From Solanum dulcamara (Eukaryota > Streptophyta > Magnoliopsida > Solanales > Solanaceae), in the NCBI RefSeq assembly GCF_947179165.1, contig NC_077246.1, positions 69,660,421-69,724,420 of the forward strand: a stretch of DNA of 64,000 nucleotides, read 5' to 3'. Below the pieces are notes generated by a model. It made no database searches, had not been told where the DNA came from, and worked only from the letters and a program-made list of their open reading frames with translations. Positions 22,000-31,812 of this stretch are shown here, piece after piece (positions within the stretch are counted from its first letter, which is position 1; each line of letters begins with the position of its first letter). A program made the translations under genes and the position numbers.

Positions 22000-22980
22000 G
22001 GCTCCAAGTCGATACAAAAATCAATATCCTTATTAGGTTGCATACCAGGTAAGTCGGCGGGGAAAACATCCATAAACTCACGCACTATCAAAATAGATTC
22101 AATCGATGGCACTTCAGAACTATCATCCCTCAGATGTGCTAGGAAGGCTAAACAACCCTTACTCACCAACCTCTTAACACGAAGAAAAGAGATAATCTGA
22201 ACTGGGGCGGAAAGATAGTAACCCTCCCACATCAACCGATCCATTCCAGGCTTGGCTAATTTCACAGTCTTAGCATTGATATCTAAGATGGCAAAATTTG
22301 GAGAGAGCCAAGTCATACCCAAGATTACATCAAAGTCAACCATCTCCAGAATAATCAAATCTACATAAGTTCTGCTCTCCACAAAAATCACAAGGCAAGA
22401 CCTATATACTTTCTCAACTAGCACAGACTCACCAACAGGAGTAGAAACACGAATAGGCATGTCAAGTAAGTCACAATGAAAATCGAGTCCATCAGTAAAT
22501 GCGGAAGATATATAATAAAATGCGGATCCAGGATCAAACAATACAAAAGCCAAGTTATCACAGATCAGAAGAGTACCTGTGATAACAGCATCGGATGCCT
22601 CTGCCTCTGACCTCTCGGGAAAAGCATAACAATGGGCTATGTCGCTCGTCTGGCCATTTCCCTTGCCAGGCTGTACTCCAGTAGTTCCAACTTGCCTGTC
22701 AATTTGGCTGGACTGGCGACCACCACATCCTCTAGAATGACGACCCCTACCATAGTCGTCGCCTCCACCTCTAGCTACTGGGCTCTATAACCCTGATCAT
22801 GTCAAACCTGACTTTGCCTTGGACAATATTTTATGATATGTCCAGGCTCACCACATCCGTAAAACGTCTTAGGGTCAAGAGTGGGTCTTTGTGAAGACAA
22901 AGAAGACTGAAGATAACCCCCGAAATTAGAAAAGAGCTGACTAGTTTTAACGGACCTCCATCTGAAACCTGCAATGAAGG
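21972..22980 (-). pseudogene. Gypsy zinc knuckle and aspartic protease region
   Basis: On the minus strand, about 22,810-22,870 encodes YGCGEPGHIIKYCPR, a CCHC knuckle in which the first cysteine is changed (the codon reads Phe), so zinc binding is probably lost. From 22,553 to 21,972 a 193-codon frame contains AFVLFDPGSAFYYISSAF, the DPGS-type protease active site used by this gypsy group, then DVILGMTWLSPNFAILDI. It runs into the first residues of the reverse transcriptase (DLPGMQPNKDIDFCIDLEP), where element sequence stops. The frame itself is open. Confidence 0.8.
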
Positions 22981-23013
22981 CTAAATAGGACTAGTTGAAT
23001 AATCTCCAGAGTG

Positions 23014-23781
23014 CTATCCTCTGGTGTAAGAACCACTAAACTCACCTCCCTTACGAAACTTTTTGAACGTTGTCTCTTTAGCGAAGTTATCTGGCTTCAC
23101 CCCCTCCACCTTTATCACAAAATCAACCACTTCTTGAAAATAATTTACTGAAGCAGCCACCTGTAAAGTTGGAATCCATAAATCTGACCTCAATCCCTTC
23201 ACAAAGCGGCGAATCCGCTCTTCTGGACTGAAGCAACGATGAATAGCATACCTGGCTAAGGAACAAAACTTGGCCTCATATGTGGCAACGAACATCCTCC
23301 CTTGCTCTATAATCAAGAATTCATCTCTCCTTCTGTCCCTTAAGATTCGAGGAATATACTCTTCCATGAAACAGTCAAAAAAAATTACCCAAGTCATAGA
23401 TGGTGCCTCTACTGGTCGACACTCAACATGAGATCGCCATCACTTTTTGGCATTTCTCTGAAACTGGTATGTCACAAACTCAACACCAAATCGCTCTACT
23501 ATATCCATCTTATGAAGCAGCTCATGACAATCAACAAGGAAATCATAAGCATCCTCAAATTCAGTACCCCTGAAGACCGGGAGTTTCAGCTTCAAGAACT
23601 TAACAAAGAGATCATGCTGGTCACTAGTCATTATCAATCGAGGAAACATGCATATTCTTGAGGGCGCAGTCATAAGGGGAGCCACAATAGATGCATGTTG
23701 TACTCTTGGAATATGAGGTGCTCGGGGAGCTTTTCCCTGATCAGATAACGCACTGAGATAAGTGAGAACTTGGTGGATCAT
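23014..23781 (-). pseudogene. Gypsy gag, frameshifted
   Basis: Two minus-strand frames together make the retrotransposon gag core: 23,440-23,781 (FPRLIMTSDQHDLFVKFLKL, then PVFRGTEFEDAYDFL) and 23,014-23,397 (MEEYIPRILRDRRRDEFL, EERIRRFVKGLRSDLW, FQEVVDFVIKVEGVKPD). They are separated by a frameshift and stop near 23,440. Further upstream, past the nested insertion at 23,917-26,312, the N-terminal RGRGIGRGRKPTRG segment continues at about 26,320-26,380 but is closed by a TAG. Confidence 0.85.
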
Positions 23782-23916
23782 CTCTGGAGTAGGCTAGGGT
23801 GGTACTTCTCTCTTATGAACCTGTTCATCCTCCACCTCAACATCCTCTCTAGCTACCTCATCAGCCGGTGGAGGGGTCGCTGCTCTTTCCCTGGCTGGCC
23901 CAGCTGCCTGGCCCTA

Positions 23917-26312
23917 TGTCACGCCTCGGAGGGTACCCTAGACGTAACCGGCACCCGAAGTCCATCTCTGACCTCCGAGCGAACCACTTGGCACAGTCAC
24001 TCATTCATTCAAGCACATTTTCTTAGCGGAAAACTCAATTAAAGAAATACTTCTCATATTATAAGGGCCGAAGGCCAAACATTTACAATCAAGAAGAAAA
24101 TCAAAATAGGACTCCTCAATATGACCGCTCGACCTCCTCACGTCTCAGTCTATGAAGCCTCTATTCAAGTCTAAAAGGTGCCAATGACAAGCCCATGGCT
24201 ACCGACAATCTAAATAAAGAAAAGACAATCAAAAACTGTACAGGAAGGCCAAATATCCTCCGGGAACTAGGAGGACTCACCGATTGGCTGGGAGTGTAAG
24301 TGGATCTTCAACGGAGCGTCGGTTGATGATCTCTAGTACCTATCTCTGCATCATGAAATGATGCAGGCCAAATGGCGTCAGTACATGGAATGTACGAGTA
24401 TGTAAAATGGCGAATACAACGAACATCAAGAAGAATAAATCAACTCGGGAGCTCAACTCAAAAGAAATGACAACTCAATCAAATGTCCTAAGTCTAAACA
24501 AGAGTATGATTTAGACTGGACCAATCATATACAATTCAACTCAATCTGACTCAGAGTGCTATCAAAACTTATTTGAGAGTTTCTCTTAACCGACAACCAA
24601 CACTTATGAGCCAGTGAAGGTACAACGAAACGACGTCGTTGCCACGCCCGTTCATACCTTGCCAGGGCATGGACGACTAACACTCATGGATCCAATCCAA
24701 CCAGGTCCTATAATGTCAGGACAAAAGCTCTCAGGGAAGCATCCGACTTTAACGGTTCAATCCCCCCTACGTTTGGCAACACAGGTATTGGGTTCGAGTA
24801 TGGACTATACTCTTGCCCAATTCGGTACTCCTCCCAAGACTCAATGCTCATAAAACTCCATCAAATCAACTCAATCAACTCATATCAACAAGTCTCATTA
24901 CGACCTTGTCAACTCATTAACTCTATCACAATCAAATCTCAATCTCAATGATCAATCTCAATCATATCTTCAAGTAAGTTTTAAATACACATATATACAT
25001 CATCTAGGTATAAAATCAATCATTACCTCCATCTATTTGGGAAAAATCTTTGGGACTCATCACATCTTCAAGACTTCAAATCGACATTCGTATAATAGGC
25101 AACATTTTTAAGAAAATAGTAGACTTTATCAAAGCTATATAATTAATAAGACCAACAAAGCATTTTTAGCAACTTATTCCTTCATCATCTCATACTCATA
25201 TAAGGGTTCATTTTAGGAACCTCTTAGCTCAACAACATTAACACATAAATAATTAAATAAGATGGGAACAATACTCATTCAAACACCATATCAAGAAACT
25301 CCATTTCCATGGATATATAATATAACCTCAAAACAAGAATAGGGCACATGGGTGGACTCAACCCATGTTTTGGTTAGCCTTACATACCTTAGTGAAGACT
25401 TTGAAGAAACCTTGATGTTGAGTCTTCAATAGAAGCTTGAGGTCTTGAAGCTCTTGGACTCCTTTTTGGTTGGAAATGGAGAAGAAGAGAAGAGAGAAGG
25501 GAGAGGAGCTAGGGCTTTTCTTTAGAGAGAGAGAGGGGGCTGAATAAATGACCCCAAAATACACAAGGCTTGTGTATATATAATTTGGGAAATTTCCCAA
25601 AAATGCCCTTGGCGCAATAGTGGCGCGTCGCGCCCTTACAGCGCCAAGGCCAATTATGCCTAAAACCTGCACAACTTTTAGTGGCACGTCGCGCCAGGGA
25701 CCAAACTACTGAGGTATGTTTTTGGCGCGATAGTGGTGCATCGCGCCCTTACAGCGCCAAAGCCATTGTTCTGAATTTTGGGAATTTGGCCTGAAAAACC
25801 CTGCACACTTTTAGTGGCGCGTCGCGCCAGAGACCAAACTACTGAGGCATGTTTCTGGCGCGATAGTGGTGCGTCGTGCCCTTACAGTGCCAAGGCCATT
25901 TCCCCAGCAGTTGTAACCCAGGCCAAAATGAAATCCCTGTCGTGCTAGTTCGTCTTTGGATCGTCATATCATTTGACTCCGAACTCTAAAATTTACGTTC
26001 TTGGTGGCGTTGGAAAGAAGACTCAACGACCTTTAATTTGATAGGTCGTAGGCCACCCAGATTGACGTCTTTCAAGCGATAGGGTCGTTGAAAGTCGACC
26101 CTTACGTGAACTCGTCCCAAACTTAGCCACGATGGATCTTTTGGACTTAGCTCGGTCCTAGAGGTCCTCAAAGACCCCACATCGCCTCCAACGCTCTTAA
26201 ATTTATCAGGGACTCATCTCAACTCAAGCACATACTTCAAAATAAATACGATGGCCCCCACACATATACAAAGAAGACCCGAATCTTAGGAAAAATTTTA
26301 AGGGGTGTTACA
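23917..26312. mobile_element. 2,396-bp solo-LTR-like element nested in gypsy gag
   Basis: The boundaries are exact: it starts TGTCACGCCTCGG and ends GGGGTGTTACA, with a perfect 5-bp direct repeat CCCTA on both sides (23,912-23,916 and 26,313-26,317). The TG...CA ends with a 5-bp duplication are the signature of an LTR retrotransposon insertion. There is no second LTR or coding region inside, so it is a solo LTR or a non-autonomous large LTR element. The minus-strand reading begins TGTAACACCCC. It interrupts the gag N-terminus of the older gypsy element. GC-rich repeats at 25,611-25,900 lie within it. Confidence 0.85.
25611..25900 (+). repeat. GC-rich tandem motif inside the solo LTR
   Basis: Three units of about 112 to 133 bases each contain GGCGCRATAGTGGYGC followed by CGCCCTTACAGCGCCAA. 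Two of them also contain TTTTAGTGGC(G/A)CGTCGCGCC and GACCAAACTACTGAGG. The CpG-dense GTGGCGCGTCGCGCC block is palindromic and strongly at odds with the AT-rich surroundings. Confidence 0.75.
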
Positions 26313-27329
26313 CCCTATCCCCTGGTGGGCTTTCTCCCACGACCTATACCACGACCTCTCATTTTTACTCCTCCTCTGGCTACAGCCCTAACGGTTGGCT
26401 TAGGTATTGTTGTGTCTCTAGTTATAACCATCCGTGAAAATAAAGTGAAGAAGGTCAAATATCAATTTGTATCACCTAGATACCAATTGGATTCAAGTAA
26501 TAACATGAAATAAAGAATGAATGGATTTTTTCTAAAGTCCCGTAGCCTTTTGAAAAAAAGTAAAGGCGTCCCCGTACTGTTTCGCAAGACCCTACTAGAC
26601 TTATTGTTGTTTGATGAGATCATCGAACCTACGACTCTGATACCAAGTTTGTCACGACCCAAAATGAGCCATGAGTGGCACCCACGCTTAACCTTCTAGG
26701 TGAGAGAACCAATAATACAACCCCAACTTATATTAGCTGTTCAATTTATGAAATACGATAATAATGTGAAAGCCTAACTTACGGAAGTAAGAAACTCCAA
26801 TCCACTAGGGTGTATTACATACGTTTTCCCAAAAATTAAAAGTCATCACTTCAAGGTCATCCAATTCTAAAATACTAAGTTTTGAAATATCAAACATCAA
26901 AATAAATAAATAACATAATGTGTCCAAAAATTAAGGGCATCATGACATGCCCGAGAGAATCTAACACGAGCTAGAATGAACAGCTCACCCTAGAACCTGA
27001 TATCACTGCACTCCACAAAATAAAACAAAGAAAAATACAAGTAGGGGTCAGTACAGGACAATATATACTGAGTAGGTATCATCGGCCGACTCAAAATAGA
27101 AATCAATATGCATAAAGTAATAAAGGGAAATCAACCATAGCACTTAACATGTGTCAACCAACAAGATCAAGAGCAACTGACAAAACAATGAATAATTACA
27201 TAACCAGTCAACAATATCAAGATCACACATGAGGACTCAGACCTCCACATCACGCTCTTTTGAGAAATGAGTTATTGGAGATTGGGTAGCATTAAGTCAT
27301 TTAAAGTTGTTTTCCTTTAATATTACCAT

Positions 27330-27530
27330 GCTGGAATATGTGACACGATCTAATAATACAGTATCAGAACGTGACACCCAATTTAAATATACCATGTCAG
27401 AACGTGATACCCAATCCAATCTATCATACCGGAATGTGATACCCGATCCAAATATACCATGCCGAAACGTGACATTCGATCCCAATATACCATGTCAAAA
27501 TATGACACCTGATCCAAATATAATTAATTT
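27330..27530. repeat. 33-bp tandem repeat array in the gypsy LTR
   Basis: About six diverged units of the type ACCATGCCGGAACGTGACAC plus CCGATCCAAATAT lie head to tail. The 33-base period keeps a frame open by chance, which yields a repetitive translation that should not be taken for a gene. Confidence 0.8.
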
Positions 27531-27927
27531 ATCATTCTTTATTATCATATTTCGCTTTATTAACAATATTTCATCAAGCTTTCTTTATTCAAGGCATCAC
27601 TTTTGATAGGGCAAGTTTAAGATTATGGTTTTCACGATCTTGAAATTTCAGACCAATCACAACAACATATCAATCATCCAAACCACAATAATCAAATGCA
27701 TAGTAAACTTCACATATTAATCAATGACTATTAATCGCTATTAAGAGTCTATCTATGATATAGAATAAACCATAACCTACCTCAATCGAAGAACCAAAGT
27801 CAAGCAAGCTAATTCATTGGTGATTTCCCTTTCTTCGATGCCTCAGAACGTTGTCAATCTATCAAATATATAATTTTTATAAGTACACGAGTTTGTAGAC
27901 AATCATATTACTATATATCTAGCCTAG

Positions 27928-28380
27928 TGTCACGGACTTAGACTTCAACTAAGACCTCTGTGCGGCACTTGACAACTTACTCACGAATCTTTCACGATCT
28001 TGCAAGCTCAAGTAAGCCTTTGAGACTAGATCGTTAAGGGAACGCTAGATTGTAGGAAAGACAAGAGAACTTTTATGAAGAAGGTTTTATATTACTTGGA
28101 AGAATGCTTGATTTCTGGATGAATTGTTACAAATGAATGCCCCATTTATTTATACTACTCCTAAGGCCTTAAGTGTAAATAAAAATTGTTATACTAGTCC
28201 TTCCATATTTACAAAAAAGTCCCAACTTTAAAATTTTTTACACACTCTAGAGAATTCTAGAGAACTCTATGTCTTCCAAACTTCTCTGCCATATTCTACA
28301 AGAATCTAGAGTCTTCTATAAACCTTTCCAAGACTCTAGGTTCTTCCTCCTGATTCAAGATCAAGTGGTGGGTCATAACA
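27928..28380 (-). mobile_element. 453-bp putative solo LTR nested in the gypsy LTR
   Basis: The plus-strand ends are TGTCACGGACTTAG and GTGGGTCATAACA, flanked by CTAG on both sides (27,924-27,927 and 28,381-28,384). On the minus strand it has a TATAAATA box within AGTATAAATAAATGG (about 28,145-28,160) and a CT/AT-rich leader, as expected for an LTR promoter. The 4-bp flank is shorter than the usual 5 bp and could be coincidence, hence the moderate confidence. Confidence 0.5.
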
Positions 28381-29176
28381 CTAGATTCAATAACTCATCC
28401 AAATCTATAATCAAATTCTTACATCTCAAGCTTAGGATTAAGCCTCAATTCCTTCAATATCATAAATTTGATGGTATTAATATAATACAATACATCTAAT
28501 ATTTAATTACTTATATCAATATATCAAACCTTGAATTATAATGTGATAATTATAAAAATGAATTAAAACAAAACTAACTGAAACTAATGTGCAGGTGAGA
28601 ACAACTGTAGAACGTAACCCAAGTCATAACATATAATCATTATGCAATGATCACATCACCACTAATTTCCCAAATCATTGACCCAATCATTTTTCTAATT
28701 AGCCACTACATAAAATAACTTACCCTATCAACTATATGACCACGTTGGCAGAAACCAATTCTAATTTTCAAAATCATCCAACATATACCATTAATAATTA
28801 TCCAATGATTACTAATATATATACAACCTAACCTAGTAACGAATATGCAGAACCAACAAAAAGAATTCAGCCGTTACCTGGAGGACTTCGTTCGTCGTTC
28901 AAGCTTCGTTCAAACCCTTTTCTTTTTCTTCTAAAATTTTTAGATATTAAAAGTGACAAATACCCCTAACTTATTTTAATACTATGAGATAAGTTGTATA
29001 GGATATTAAATAAACTATAAATTTAGCTCACCAATTAAATTAAATATCTAAAGTTACCCCTCAATTAAATAACCATAGTTATCAATTAGTCCAAAGTACC
29101 TATTAAAATTTTACGAAATGAGTCTTTTATTAAATAAAAAGCTCTAGTTGTCGAAACGGCCTAATGGGTCGTTACA

Positions 29177-30994
29177 AATCAATTAAAGACACGTGCCATT
29201 TTAATTTAAAATAATTATAAAAATAAGGAATAATTATTGTTATACCCCAAAAAAGGAAACTATTACCATTGAATACCCCATTGCTTTCATACCCTAATTT
29301 TTAACTATTTCGCGCATTTGTATCATGAGAGTATATAATATACTCTAATGGTATCAAACAGTTTCGCTGAAGCACTGTCTCTTCTTTCTTGATACCATCA
29401 CAGTATATTATACTCTGATAGTATTAAGAAGAAACTGCTTGATAAATTATTTGATACCGTTAAAGTATAATATACTTTGATAGTATCAAAGAGAAACAAG
29501 GGAAGGGGTACTGGCATAAATATACGTTTAATACCATGAGAGTATATATATACTCCGATTGTATCAAGAAGGAAGAGACAGTGCTTCAGCGAAACTGCTT
29601 GATACCATTAGAGTATATTATGCTCTGATGGTATCAAGAAGAAATTGTTTGATACCATCAGAGTATACATTATATTCTGATGGTATCAAAGAGAATCAGT
29701 AATGCTAACGTCAGCATGCCGTTATACACGAAATTAAAAGGAAAAAAGTGGGGTAAGAAGGTAAATAGTTTGGATCATGAGTCTATTAAGGATAAATAGT
29801 TTGGGTTGGGTCCAATTTTGATAAATAATTTCGCAATTGGTCTATTAAGTGTAATTTTCCCTAAAAATAATTTGAATATAAAAAAGTCTAAATCTAAAAA
29901 AAAAATCAACTAAAAGAAAAAAAAAAAAAATCCACTTACCTCAACCCCCCACCCCACTTCAACCCACCTCAAACCTCTCTCTTTCTTCTCTTTCCCCTCA
30001 AAAGTCACCTCTTGTCCATCGTTGTTAATCTTCATTTAAAAAAATGAAGGTTTTAACATATACTATATATAACTCACTATTTCTATTTCTCTTTATGTCT
30101 TCTTTCTTATTTCCATTTTAGATTGATAGTGTTTTTTTCTTAAATATGTTCTTTCTTCTTCTTCTTCTTTTTATTTTGAATTTGCTTTTTTTTTTTTAAA
30201 TCTGTTATGCTCGTTTTGTGGGGGGAAGAAGGGGTGTGGGTTGGGGGCAGGGTGTGTGTAGGAGAGGTGAAGAAGAAGAGAGAAAATATAAAATTTGAAT
30301 AGTGGTCTCCATTTGTTTTGGTGAAGAAGGCGCGAATGATGGTCTCTATTTTCGCTGGTAGAAAAGATGTAAATGACTTTCATTTTTTCCGCTAAATGAG
30401 ATGTAAATGGTAGTCTCTATTTATTTTTTTGAAAAAAGGACAAAGTAAGGTACTTTTACGTCAAAAATAGCAAGCAGATTAAAAAAAAGAAAAGAAGAAA
30501 AAATGCAGAAGAGAAAATAACAAAAAACAAAAGAAAGATGTGAAGAAGACACACCGGTGGGATGGGGTGGGGGTGGGAGTGGGAGTTGATTTTCCTTTTA
30601 AGTTTTTCTTAAGAAATTATTATTTTAACAAATAAATAATTTTTTTATCATTTATTAGTGTTAAATGTCAATAAAGTAAAAATAAGTGTACTTTTTCAAG
30701 GAAAAAAAAGGAAAATTATCATTTGGGATATCTTCACGCATCCATATAAAGTGAAGAACACATTTTTTGTCACATCAATAGATACTAGTCCTAGTTAAGG
30801 TATCTAAGCGAAAAATACGTGCAAGTTTGGGGGGCCGTTTATGACTTCTGCCAAAAAAAAAAGGAATATCAAATACCTACTTCTGGCATATTATATTGTC
30901 CTGATTGTATTTCCTAGCCAAAACTATCAACAATGGCTCAATAATGTTACTACGACGCTTCAACACCAGAGATGTACAGTTGATCATACATTTA
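29177..30994. other. Repeat-rich intergenic stretch
   Basis: No gene is supported. It includes the palindrome cluster (29,319-29,692) and then oligo-A and pyrimidine-rich DNA. C-rich sequence at 29,940-29,975 (ACCTCAACCCCCCACCCC) is roughly mirrored by GGATGGGGTGGGGGTGGG at 30,555-30,580; these could be ends of a 700-base inverted-repeat element. Between them GATGTAAATGGTAGTCTC-like units recur at 30,330-30,420. Confidence 0.45.
29319..29692. repeat. Cluster of six 40-bp palindromes
   Basis: Six near-perfect palindromes built on TTGATACCATCAGAGTATA and its complement lie at about 29,319-29,357, 29,389-29,430, 29,450-29,490, 29,529-29,570, 29,599-29,639 and 29,649-29,692. In addition, 29,358-29,392 (GTTTCGCTGAAGCACTGTCT) is the reverse complement of 29,567-29,602, so a larger hairpin with about a 35-base stem encloses palindromes 2 to 4. 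No frame or known family was recognised. Confidence 0.85.
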
Positions 30995-31812
30995 TTAAAC
31001 GGAAAATGGCCAAAATTACCCCTGAACTTTGAAAAATAGTTTATTTATGCCCTTTATTCTACTTTAGGGCCAATTATACCCCTACCGTTATACTTTGGGC
31101 CAAATATGCCTTTCAGTATAACAGAATGCCACGTATCAGTTTTTCAGTGGTCAACTTATTTTCCCTTTTAAATATGTTTTTTTAATTTTTTTTAAATCTG
31201 TTTTTAAAACCATTTTTTTTAAAAAAAAAAAATTTTAAAAATCTATTTCGTTTTTTTATCTATTTTTAAATCTGCTTTTTAATTTATTTTTTTTAAATTT
31301 GTTTTTTATATTTTTTACAATATGTTTATTTTATTTTATTTTAAATTTGTTTTTAAAATAAATTTGCATTCACAGATTTAAAAAAAAATATATTTAAAAA
31401 TAGATTAAAATGGATTTAAAAAACATATAAAAACAGATTTTAAAAACAAATTTAAAAGAAAAATTTTTAAATCTGTTTTTTATGTATTTTTTACAATATG
31501 TTTATTTTATTTTATTTTAAATTTGTTTTTAAAATAAATTTGCATTCACAGATTTTTAAAAAAAATAATTTAAAAAGCAGATTTAAAAATAGATTAAAAA
31601 TGGATATAAAAACAGATTTTAAAAACGAATTTAAAATAAAATAAAATAAACTGATTTTAAAAAATAGATAAAAAAAACAGATTTAATCTCAAGGGCATAT
31701 TTGGCCCAAAAGTATAACAGTAGGGGTATAATTGGCCCTAAAGTAGAACGAAGGGCATAAATAAACTATTTTTTAAAGTTCAAGAGTAATTTTGACCCTT
31801 TTCCGTTTATTA
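30995..31812. mobile_element. TIR element of about 815 bp (MULE- or MITE-like)
   Basis: Long inverted ends of about 120 bases match: left AAACGGAAAATGGCCAAAAT then TTATGCCCTTTATTCTAC and TAGGGCCAATTATACCCCTA; right the reverse complement with small changes, ending TTTTCCGTTTATTAAATG. The inside is very AT-rich with repeated ATTTGTTTTTAAAA-type inverted segments and no coding. ATTTATTA-like bases flank both sides, but the exact duplication is not certain. Confidence 0.75.

Larger units (their letters stand above)
22000..29176 (-). mobile_element. Truncated Ty3/gypsy LTR retrotransposon with nested insertions
   Basis: The element reads leftward. Its 5' LTR is at 26,650-29,176, followed by a primer-binding site TGGTATCAGAG (minus strand, 26,635-26,645; methionine initiator tRNA type), gag, a zinc knuckle and protease. 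It ends abruptly at about 22,000, where the reverse transcriptase would begin (last residues IDFCIDLEP). The rest of pol and the 3' LTR are missing, so it cannot move by itself. Gag is split by a frameshift and stops and is interrupted by a 2.4 kb solo-LTR-like insertion. The 5' LTR carries a second insertion. The right flank just after the LTR is AATCA. Confidence 0.85.
26650..29176 (-). repeat. 5' LTR of the gypsy element
   Basis: On the plus strand it begins TGTCACGACCCAAAATGAGC at 26,650, directly next to the primer-binding site, and ends GGGTCGTTACA at 29,176. The 11-base ends are near inverted repeats, as usual for this Solanaceae family. Its 2,527 bases include a 453-bp insertion at 27,928-28,380 and a 33-bp tandem repeat at 27,330-27,530. 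The partner LTR is absent from the window. Confidence 0.8.

Noticed and set aside
27307..27606. 99-codon repetitive plus-strand frame
   Set aside because: Product of the 33-bp LTR repeat array; no gene context.
29319..29692. CRISPR-like array because of regularly spaced palindromic repeats
   Set aside because: Plant nuclear context, palindromes vary, spacers are related to each other and inverted; no cas genes.
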